A model generated the notes under the pieces. That model did not search any database and had not been told where the DNA came from. It saw nothing but the letters and a program-made list of their open reading frames with translations. A stretch of 64,000 bases of DNA from Hirudinaria manillensis (Eukaryota > Annelida > Clitellata > Hirudinida > Hirudinidae): contig CM067530.1 in NCBI GenBank assembly GCA_034509925.1, positions 2,341,001 to 2,405,000 of the forward strand, given 5' to 3'. Every line of letters begins with the position of its first letter. The first letter of the stretch is position 1. Positions 25,377 to 36,476 of the stretch are shown here, piece by piece. Made by a program: the position numbers and the translations under genes.

Positions 25377-28300
25377 ATGAAAACAAACCAACAAACCACC
25401 CCGCACTCGACCGGTTCGATTCCTAGCGAGTTAAACTTCCCAAATCACGCTTCAGAAATCATGGCCATAGAAAGAAGCAGATGGAAAAACAAGGCCGAAT
25501 TCATTCTGGTCGGCATGGGAGCGGCTATTGGTCCAGGAAATACCTGGAGATTTCCATACGTGTGCCACAAAAATGGCGGAGGTAGTCGTCCATAACTTGA
25601 CCAAAAAATTTAAAAAAAAACCAATAAGACGATTCAACGAATTTATATTAAAAGAGTGAAACTTAATTTCTCAGGAACATTTTTAATCATTTACCTCGCC
25701 ATGTTGGTCCTGGTAGGGATGCCAGTCTGCTTCTTGGAACATTCTGTCGGACAGTTTGCAAGTCTGGGACCATTGTCGGTGTGGAAGTTCAGTATTCTAT
25801 TTAAAGGTTGCAATTTTCTTCCTTTTTTTTTTATTTTAATCGATAAGAAAACTATGAATCAATGTCTTCTGTACGTAGGAAAACTTCGGGTCCAGTAAAT
25901 TATAAGTGATAAATTTACAAACAATAACAGAAGTCAATCGCAATGACGATGATGAAACTTGCGGTTGCATTTATGTTGCGCAAAATTACGTCTAGCCTCC
26001 CAGGCTAAATAAAATTTAACTAGATTTAAATATAGTTGTAAATAATTATTAAAAGGTCTTGGATTTGCCATGATCGCAACGGGAGCTGTTATTTGCTGCT
26101 ACTATAGCATCATAGTGTCTTGGTCCCTCTATTCTTTGTATTTGTCGTTTACGTTCTCAACTCCTTGGAAGGATTGTGGAAATGATTGGAACACTCCTTA
26201 CTGTGCATCTCCAGATGAGTTCAACAGTTAGTAATGAAAATTATATCCTGTTTACTTAATGAGACGTACTGGTAAATAAGTGAATATAGTTTTGGAACAT
26301 TTTAAATTGATTGGTTATTGATATGCTTTTTTATGATTCCATTTTTGTATTACTGATTCCTTAGGTCGTTACCTTATTTCAATCTTACTAAAGCTTCTAC
26401 TAATATATCAATATATCTACTAATATATATACTAATATAATTTCTTAAATAACATTTAAATATTCTTTGCCTTGCAAATTAAATACAGTAATGCAAATGT
26501 CGCTAAGACATTAAGTTACGTTCTAAGCCACATCCGTATTTATGTTGATTTATTATTAAAATTTATTGATAAAATGAAAGATCGACAAAAAAATGTCAAA
26601 TCAAGACCATGTCAAGATCGATTAAATGTCAAGTTATTTTCCTTACCAGACAACGAAACATTTGTAATGAAGAACAACGCCACAATGCAATGGAGATCGG
26701 AGCTGAAGACACCAACTGAAGAATATTTTTAGTCGGTTTATTTATCAATTATTGTTGATTTATCAGTTATTATTACCATTTGAAAGGTCTGTTAGCAATC
26801 AAAATGAGGCCGTATTTAAAACAATTTCATTAATATCTGATAGGCTTAGTATTATCTTGGGGGGAATACCTGTCTGCTTAAAAACAGTTTATTTGTAAAT
26901 CGTTTTCAATATTAATGTTGGATTATTTTGGTCATACATAGTACATTATTATATTTTATTATAAATATATTATCCAGTAGGAAGGTGCTTCAGATGTCCA
27001 CTGGTTTTGGGGAGATTGGGACTGTCGTTTGGCAGTTGGCACTATGTTTGTCGGTGTCTTGGCTCGTCGTCTTTCTCGTCCTCGTCAAGGGAATCCATTA
27101 CCTCGGAAAGGTCAGATACGAAGGTCAAACATTAATCCTGATGAAACATTTACGGTAATTTGTAGCACGCACAATGTATATTATACATACATGTGTATTT
27201 CGTTACTATTATCGTATTAATAAACTTAATTAACTTATTCTGCTTTTATTTTTATACCGTTTTTATTTTTAGGCAGCCTACTTTACATCCACATTCCCTT
27301 ATATAATGCTGACAGTTATGCTAATTAGGGGCGTGACTTTGGAAGGGGCCAGGGAAGGTATCTTCTTTTACGTGGTACCTGATTGGTCCAAAATCAAAGA
27401 TACAAATGTAAGCATTCATTGGAAAAAATGTTAAAATATTGGTTCAATTGTTAATAGAATGTTTGTTATTTTTGAATTCGTAAATACGATCAGATTTGGA
27501 TAGATGCCGCTATCCAAGTCTTTATAACTTTGGGCACTTGTACGGGTGGCCTCATGGCTATGGCTAGTTACAATGACTTTCATAACAATTGTTTCAGGTT
27601 AGTTATAATACTAGTTATGATAAGTAATAAAGGTCATGATAACCTGATAACGGAAAATGAATGGGCACTAACTAATAAGAGATTTCTATATTCAAAGAGA
27701 TGTCTCCATTTTGTGTTTAATCAACTGTGCAACCAGTATTTGCAGCGGGTTTGCCGTATTTTCAATTCTTGGCCATTTAGCTTTGAGAAAAAATGTTTCT
27801 ATTCAGGAAGCTGCAACGATCGGTTGGTTTGCTTTCGAAATCATCTGAGTGATTGGCCAGGAAATTATTGATTCCATTATCTTAATAAAGACTTATCACT
27901 TTATAAATTTTACTTTTACTGTAATAATCACCTTTATTACAAAACAAAAATTCCACATTTAACGATGTGCCTTATTTTCAGGTCCTGGTCTGATCTTCGT
28001 CATCTACCCTGAGTGTCTTGACACCCTACCTGTCACCCCTCTTTGGAGTTGTTTATTTCATGTGATGATGGTCACGTTAGGGCTGGGATCGATGGTTAGA
28101 CTTGGTGAAAGATTGTTATCGTTTGGTAATGTGTCTTTATTCTTCATTTCAGTTTTCCATGACGGAAGGCTTCGTCTCTGCCGTTGCAGATGAATTCATA
28201 GTTGTTAAGCATCAACAGAAGAGAAAGATTGCGCTCCGATTTGTCGTCTGCTCTATTTTTTGTTGTTTGGGTCTACCATTCGTCACCTATGTATGATTAT

Positions 28301-29873
28301 CAATTGTTAAACTTGGACGAACTAAATATGCCCGTTCTTCTATCTCGTATCATCTAATTCTGTCAATGCACACGGGAATAGACAAGATAGTTATAAAAAT
28401 CCCACAAGAAACTGGTGCCTGAGGAATAGTTGATAGAAAATTTGGCGCATTATTTACAAAAATAAAATTGAATAAGTAATATTTCATTTATTATTATTTC
28501 ATTCAGGGCGGCTTTTACCTTTTCCACATTGTGGATTCATCCATTTGTGGCCTTCCACTGCTCGTCATTGGTTTGCTGGAGATTCTCTCCCTGACCTACG
28601 TTTACGGTTGGCAAGAGTCGTTAATTCTATTCTTAATTCCTAGTTTTTATAAACATTCCTGACTAAAGGAACACATATTTTGCCATAAGTTTATTCTTAT
28701 TATGCATGCTAATTAGCCATTAGTTTATTCTTATTATGCATGCTAATTAGCCATAAGTTTATTCTTATTATGCATGCTAATTAGCCATTAACTCGCTTCT
28801 ATTTATCTCCAGGTTACGACAGGCTATCTGAAGATGTAAAGCTAATGTTAGGACACAAACCGAACGTTTATCACAGAGTCACGTGGATGGTTGTGTCACC
28901 TCTCGCTCTCCTGGTAGGTCGATCGGAAAGAACAAATGACCAAAGACACAATTAAACTGCTATTGCTCTACTATTAAACGTGATTACTATTAAACCAATG
29001 CTATAAAACCGCTTAAACTACAACCAGATATTGACAATCCTCACGGCTTTAAACCACAAGCCACTCACTCTTTTCTCCGGTAGCTATCTGTACCCCTGGA
29101 AATCGGAGATAATAACATGGACCGTTTTAGGCCTCCTACTGCTGCTCTTACCATCCATAGGGGTATTTTACTATTGCAAGAAAGGAGGCTGCCAGGTAAG
29201 GTTTTAAAACTCCCCACTTAGGCACGTTACACGTCTAGCATAAAAATCACTTCAAAGAATTCTAATCCAGCAACATTTCACACCAATTCCTCAGGTATTA
29301 AAGATTATATCAAGGCCGACAGACGACTGGGGCCCCTCGATGGATGAAAATAGGTCAGGCCGTTACCGAGTGAAGGTCAAACCAACCCAGATAATAGCCA
29401 GCAAGATCAGACAGAAATCTGCCAGAGAATCATCCAACGCTCCACAGCAGAGCAAAGCCTCGATCGTCAGAGACGCCATCTTCAACGGCGACGTGAACCT
29501 GGCTGTAGTCGTAGCGACTGATCATGGCGTCGTCACCACCGACGAGGTTTACGACATGGTCGTCAAGGGAAACGTGAACCAAGGTTACCAAGGCGACGGC
29601 TTCAAGGTCGAACAGAGGCCAGACGAATCCGACGATGAGGCGTCGGTAGAGGAAAATCCAGGGATGTCGGTGGATAATCCAGACGTGGAAGATCCTGATG
29701 TTGAAGACCCGGATGTGGAGGACCCCGATATTAAAGATCCAGATATAGAAAATCCCAGGATAGAAGTAATATTATCAGAGCCCCATTTGCAAGAGAGTGA
29801 TGCATCTAAAAGGATACCAAAGCCCATTGCAAGAAACAGCCATGGACTGTCAAAGCAAGATACCAGCCTCTGA
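25377..29873 (+). CDS. SLC6-family neurotransmitter:sodium symporter
   Basis: Fourteen exons (25377-25581, 25675-25806, 26056-26226, 26650-26731, 26978-27110, 27273-27407, 27494-27597, 27698-27822, 27982-28094, 28153-28290, 28507-28606, 28813-28913, 29028-29195, 29295-29873) give 761 residues. It is a plasma membrane Na+(/Cl-)-coupled importer of an amino acid or amine. TM1 has [14 protein letters not shown], then HKNGGG. Extracellular loop 2 has a Cys pair ([11 protein letters not shown]) and N-glycosylation sites NET and NAT. TM6 reads [22 protein letters not shown]7 [14 protein letters not shown], and TM8 LGLGSMFSMTEGF. TM1 lacks the monoamine-transporter Asp. GPG replaces the usual GLG. 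TM8 has GLGS where monoamine and GABA carriers have GLDS. The cytoplasmic tail is long (about 190 residues) with a DPDVE pentapeptide repeat near its middle. The substrate cannot be assigned. Confidence 0.93.
28682..28790. repeat. Three tandem copies of a 34-bp repeat in SLC6 intron 11
   Basis: GCCATAAGTTTATTCTTATT followed by ATGCATGCTAATTA, repeated three times with single-base changes (CCATAAG/CCATTAG). It lies just upstream of exon 12. Confidence 0.9.
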
Positions 29874-30128
29874 ACAGCTGAATATTTCTTTAGCCACGAA
29901 GATTTCTCATAGACGTTTAGAGATTATTATGCCAAGTTCTAGACTATTCATAGGTAATTATATCTGTAATTTGTAAAAAAAAAGGCTAATCCAAAACATA
30001 TTTATATTCTGCACTCATTTTTACTTTTCATTTTTTTTGTAAACTAATTATGTCTTAAATATTTGAAAATATGTGGAAAATATTTTTTTGGGTGGATCTT
30101 ACAAAAAGTTATTCTCCCATAACCATAA
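29874..30128. other. Short tail-to-tail spacer, SLC6 / MLH1
   Basis: 255 bases containing both 3' UTRs. AT-rich, with no other feature seen. Confidence 0.6.
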
Positions 30129-33100
30129 TCAACATCTCTCGAAAACTTTGTAAAGATCAGGAAGGTTTGCCAGCTGTAATAAACTCCCGTCGTTGGAAAA
30201 TTTCTTGGGAGGTACGAAGCCGGACTTGATGGCAGGATAGATGGCGTGCTCGATCATCCATTTCCAATTGGAGTCCCCAGTTTCGGTTTCGTTTTTGGTC
30301 GACGAATCTTCCGGCCCAACGGAGCCTTTGTCTGCAATGCCTTTTGGATCGTTTGGTTCCGAAGTTTCATTGGGGGACACCTCCATCTTGGATTCGTCGT
30401 CTTCTTCGTCCTCGCTCAAGTCTATTTCCTCTGGGGGAGCAGCTTTTGAGTTTGGCTTGGTGCCTTTGCTGGCGTCTTGTGATTGGCAGAATTCTTTCTT
30501 CAAAGTGTAAAATTGGCTCAGCTCCATGGCCAAGGTTTTGAAGCAGTTCTTTTCTTTTTCCCAGTCAACCTGTAAAAAGTGCCAATGTCTCGTAATTGGA
30601 GAAACAAATAAATAGATTATTATAATTCCTTCATTTTTCTACTCGTTATAAATTTGTGCTAATCATCTAAAAGCCATTCAGCAAAAAGAATTTAATACTT
30701 ATGAAAAAAAATATTAATGAGTGGACGCAGTTTAAAGAATCAACTTAAAACATAACCTCAAGGAACCAAAATAAAGATCATAAAATAAATAGATAGATAA
30801 ATAAATAAATGCAAACCTTACATTTAAATATGAGGATATTATGATATCGAAACAAAGCCAAAATGACAGATGAAAGTTTCCAATTCAACGACATAAACTT
30901 TACATAAACTTACCTCCGTAGCGAGTCTAATGACGAACTTCGGCAGATCGTCGAGATGTGGCACGTGGTTGTCGAGCAACAAGGGCAAAGTGCAAAGGTC
31001 GCCATCCTGCAATTCATTCATTCATTCATTCATTCGTTCCCTATTAGCACCCGCATGTCCGGCCAATCGAAACTTTTAGCAGTGAATCTTCAAACCTCGT
31101 TTATTTGAAGAGAGAAATAATCCCAGAGCATTTCTGCCTTGGATTTGAGAAGGTCGACCACGAACTTCGACAGTTCCTCCTTCGGGCCGTCGCCGGGAGT
31201 CCAACCGCTCTCCGGGTCCTCGAGGGCCAGCATCGACAGCTCGAATATTGGCACGGGTTCCTGGAAGCGATTTCAGTTTCATTACTCATCACCACCACCA
31301 CCATGGTGGTCCATCATCATCATGAGTTCGATGAAATATAGAATGACTAAACATTAGAAATATAGTAATAAATAATAAATATAGAACAAGTAAGCATTTG
31401 AATGTAAGATCCTTCTGTCACTTCATTACAAAGGTTAAAAAATGTGCATGTTATTGAAGAAATAAATGACATTAATATTAATAATAATAACAATAATCTT
31501 TGAAATTTAAACTCACCGACAGCCTCATGACTCCAAAGTTTCCGAAATCAGAGATTGCAATCTGATAGAACAATTCTTTGCTACAAAGTCATGAGCAGAT
31601 GATCAATATAAATATTAATTAAGTTAATTAATAAATGCTAATTAGATATTAACATTTTTCAGGCCAGATGTTAAAAATAGACAAAAATGATCATAATAAA
31701 TCTATGCAACCTCAATTTTCTGATGTTGACGAGGTACAATTTGGTCAGATGTTGCAGCAGCATCAAGTCACTATCGATGCAACCGACATAAGAAGAATTT
31801 TTCAGGATATCTTTAAGGCCTGGAAGAAAGGGAGGGAGGAGTTTGCATGACATTAACATAATTTAAGCAACGTCCGACGGGCAAATGACTTGAAATGAAA
31901 TAATGATATTTAAAACTTTTTCAGTTAATATTTTGATCTACAAACCAGCATGAACATTGGATTCAATTTCTTTCTGAAGCTGGGTGATGCTGGACAAGCT
32001 GATCTTTCTCCTCTTTGGTGGAGGACCCGACAAAGATGATGACGACGACGACGATGTCGGGGGAACCGTCGGTGCAGACGGAGTGACGAGGCCGGATGAA
32101 TCGTCCGCTGGAAATTTAGCAGAGGGCAACGACGGAGTTCTTGGAGAGAAGTTGGATTCATCTTTGGTGCTGTGATTAATAAGAAAGGCCAGAGATGAAA
32201 ATGAAGTAAATGCAAAAAATTGATGTTTGATGTAAACAAACAACTTTTCAAATGTAAGATCGAGATCGGTCGTGGACGAATCGTCGTTCCGCATCATCGA
32301 CTTCTCGGCATCCGAGGCTTTGGTGCCGCCGAGATCGGGAACGAAGTAGGCATCCAACTTCCTCGCTTTTGAATCACTTCTGATCGTGAAACTGGAATTC
32401 AGAGAGACGTCCTTTTGATTCTTCGGGGTTCCTTGAGATTCAATTTCATCTGGGATTGCAGAGGGCAGCAGAGTCTGCAAGGAGGGTGACTCTATTTTAT
32501 GATCTTTTGATACCCATGCGGGAGAAAAAGCAGTCAATAACAACAGCTCCTCCCAGGTGAATGACATCCCATCAGGTGTGACTCACCTGGGTGAAGTAGG
32601 TCCTCGAGTTATTGGAGCCGAGGAGGCAGACGTCGAGTTTCCTCTGAATTTGGTCGAAGATTTCGACTTCGTTCAGGAAGTGAACCTCGCTCTTTGTCGG
32701 ATGGACGTTGACGTCGATGTTCTGAGGATCTATGTGGAGGCTGGATGAAGGAATGGGTGGAGTTAAGAAGGAGATTGATTGGCTTGATTGGTAAGATGAG
32801 CAAAGACAATTATTATTATTATTGTTATTATAATTATTAATATGTGTTTATCATATTAAAATAAGTGATATCATGTGGTTATTGTCACCATCATCATCAC
32901 TATAATCATGATCAAAAATGTCACCATCATCGTCATCATCATCATCATCATATTCCAACCTGATGTAAACAAACGGGTATGCATTTTTAGGCAGGTAAGC
33001 TGTGTAGGCATTTTCAATTATCTTCCTGAGATCATTTGATTCAACCAGACGATCTGTTGGTAAGGAGCATCATCATCATCATCATCAGAATAAAAAATCA

Positions 33101-36100
33101 CTCTCATAAAATATATAATCCAATTATATATTAAAAATCCATGGATTTATATCCCAATCAGATTTAACACATGAATAAACTATTAACTATTATCCACTCG
33201 GGTTCAACAACCAATCAAATTATTCCATTTAATGCAATAATTTTATTATGAAAGAGGTTACTGACCGTTGATGAAAAGTATGAACACCCTTTTCTTGGAC
33301 GAGTGGTTGGCATTGGTTACGAGGGACTCCACTTTGAAGCAGAGTTTCTTGTCTTCGTGTTCAAACTTCAGTAGCTCCCTAAAAGAATTATGACAGATAT
33401 GTTAATATGCACATAAAATAATATGCATGTATATTAATTTACAGATATGTTAATATGCACATATATTAGCATCCACATATAAAACTCATTAGCGTTTTGA
33501 ATTTCATAAAAGTATGAATGGTACGTAATATACAGGATTTTTTATTTTTTTATTTTATTGTCTTTATAAAACGATACTCAAATCACCGTTCAATCAAAAA
33601 GCTAATCATCATCATCATCATCATTACCTTCACAATCATCATCATCATCATCATCATCTCCATCATCCTCCTCCCCATGGTGTTATATATGACAAGTAAT
33701 ATAACTATTATAATACCTAGCAATGGAAGGTCCGTACAATATCCTGATGTTTTCCTCTTTCGTGGAATTTGATGGAGTCCTCACATCCACCACCGCGTCA
33801 TTTTGCTGGAATATTATTTTAAATTATTTCACGATTTATTAACAAATCAATTTATTCACTTAGTGACAGAGGTTTGTGTTTCCCTGTGGAGGCTAAAATG
33901 GCAACAGGAATGTTTACAAACCTGTTTTGAAATGCCGTACGATGAACTAATTCCACGAAATGATGCAAACAGGTCATGCGAGGTGGTCAATTTTGGCGAG
34001 ATATTATTTGATATGTTAATTAATTATAATTATAGTTACTAATTGACTCTAATCCAGGAGCATGCATTTTTAAATAGATGTTTACTGATTGAAAATTTCT
34101 GAAAATCATTTTACCTTTCTGACCAGGAAGCCCACTTTGGCATTGTGGACGGCATATCTGAAAGTCAACGTCAGCTAATGTGAGTCTAGCCAATCACAAA
34201 TCAACGAGGCAAATTGATTTGATTTGGGTTTAACTTAAATAACCAAATAGGCTCACATCATCATCATCACAATTATTAACATCATCATCATTATCATTAT
34301 CACAATCATTACCATCATCATCATCACAATCATTACCATCATTATCATCACAATCATTACCATCATCATCATAATCATTACCATCATCATCATTATCACA
34401 ATCATTACCATCATCATCATTATCACAATCATTACCATCATCATCATAATCATTACCATCATCATCATTATCACAATCATTACCATCATCATCATTATCA
34501 CAATCACTACCATCATCATCATTATCACAATCATTACCATCACCATCATCATTATCACAATCATCATCATCATCACTATCACTAATACTTACTTAGTGAC
34601 AACGTCAACAATTTTCTGGTGTTCATCGCTCGGACTTTTTAGAGCATGCCTCCTAAGCGGCATGTTGTAAAACAGATCCTCAACCTGTCAATCAACATAA
34701 ATTATGATAATGAGGAGCTGGAAAGATTAATTTATGCAAATTATTAAACCAATTAATTTATGCAACTTAAAGCTAACTAGTTAATAATAAAAGCATGACG
34801 ACAGCATAAATTATTCTCTCGACAAAAACAAAAACAAAAAAATGCAACAACAGACGGTTATTTGTGTGCCGATGTTTCCAGCACAGGACTTTATTCCGTC
34901 CTTAAGTCGTCCATCTGAATAGCATCCTCTGCGAATAAATTATTGCAGCAAAATTTAAAATCAAGACAAACATACAGCAGCCCTTATTATGCTAACTATT
35001 ATTATAATAACATTAACTATTATTGCAATATAATGATCCTCAGAACAATATATAATAATATAAGTCATAATAACTGTAATAGCTGTAATATAATAATAAA
35101 TAATGGCTATTATTAACTAATTGTTTAATTATTTAATTAATTATTTATTACAAATCAAGCAAATTTAAAAATGCTTGATCGATCTGTTAAGTAAAGCCAA
35201 GCTGAATGAAAAAATATCTAATAAATTTGTCACTGCATACCACTACCATCCATCCACCCATCACCCCTGTATTCACTCATCCATCAATCCATCTAAACAC
35301 TGCCATCCATCCATCCATCCATCCATCACCCCTGTGTTCACCCAAACACCCATTCATCAATCCATCTAAACACTACCATCCATCCATCCATCCATCACCC
35401 CTGTGTTCATCCATCCATCAATCCATCAATCCATCTAAACACCCACTTGTAGGCACAGATGGAATCCGAAGTCCTGGACGTGATTGTGACGTGCGCCACG
35501 TGACTGATGCTCGCCAGAGCTTCACCTCGAAATCCGTACGTGGAAATGTTGCTGAGGTCCTCGAACTTGGTCAACTTGCTCGTTGTGAATCTGTGGCAGA
35601 CGATATCCATGTCTTCTTTCTGTTGGAATACAAAATAACTAATTAGATCTTAATTGAATTTATTTACTTTAAATTAATAATAATCATTGATTTTTAGGTG
35701 ATCCGAAAGAAATTTATAGGTTTAATATATCTTCACTGTAGATTTCAAATTCTAAATCACCTTTATTCCACAGCCATTATCTTGAATTTGAAGAAACTTC
35801 AGACCTCCTTCTTTCAACATGATCGAAATGTTTGTGGATTTTGCATCCAGACTGAAACAAAAGTCATTGCATATTATTCTATATAGAGTAATGCTTTGTT
35901 TGTAGGTTTGTTTGGAATTTTATGCGACTTTTAATTACCCATTAAAAGCAGATGCTATTATTTGGAATAACGTTTAAAATCAGATGATGATCTCCCAATT
36001 GCATTTTTCGTACCTATTCTCAAGCATTTCCTTAATTGCATTGGCTGGTCTCTGTACAACTTCTCCAGCTGCTATTTTGTTGATAACATCCTCGCTTAAT

Positions 36101-36129
36101 CTGTTTATTGATTTCACGGGCTCATCCAT
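30129..36129 (-). CDS. MLH1: DNA mismatch repair protein MLH1
   Basis: Seventeen exons (36129-36014, 35851-35761, 35619-35447, 34928-34856, 34684-34593, 34157-34115, 33805-33717, 33378-33266, 33053-32960, 32740-32587, 32474-32245, 32169-31946, 31819-31711, 31580-31517, 31260-31096, 31006-30914, 30569-30129) give 787 residues (human 756). It is the common subunit of the MutL heterodimers that act after MutS in mismatch repair and meiotic crossing-over. The GHKL ATPase motifs are present: [36 protein letters not shown] and [13 protein letters not shown]. The transducer-domain motif is [12 protein letters not shown]. The C-terminal dimerisation domain ends [14 protein letters not shown], the conserved MLH1 end. 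An acidic Ser/Glu/Asp insert of about 60 residues interrupts the last exon. One 75-base intron (32170-32244) has a weak donor and could be read through. Confidence 0.95.
34256..34590. repeat. ATC-rich minisatellite in MLH1 intron 5
   Basis: Repeats of a roughly 27-base unit (ATCATCATCATTATCACAAT CATTACC) with trinucleotide length variation. It abuts the donor of the exon ending at 34593. Confidence 0.9.
35240..35445. repeat. CATC-rich long-unit minisatellite in MLH1 intron 3
   Basis: About three imperfect copies of a unit of 60-70 bases built from CCATCCAT runs, CACCCCTGTGTTCA and AATCCATCTAAACAC. It ends immediately beside the splice donor of the exon at 35447-35619. Confidence 0.85.
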
Positions 36130-36476
36130 CTCAAATATAAGCTAGTTTCGGTATCGAAAGAAAAGTTAAACAATCAACGAGTATCCGGAGTTTGCAAGGC
36201 ATTAGACGTAATCTTGTACTAATCTATATCAACCACAAATTTTCGATTTGCAGTGCCGGGATTTTGTGGAACCAAAACAAACAAACTTTCAATTTCGCGC
36301 AACGAAGCATTCGTAAAGTCTTTGCAAAAACATCATCATTAAAAATCAGACCTCGACTGATTAAAGATAATATTTCATGTGCCAAAATACTTAATAGCGA
36401 CCAATGCAATTTTATGCAACGTCGAAGTCAATAAAATTAATGTTTGATTTAATAATAATGTTGTCGGACTACATTT

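Noticed and set aside
34253..34582. Met/Ile/Val-rich membrane-like ORF
   Set aside because: It is the translation of the ATC minisatellite in an MLH1 intron.
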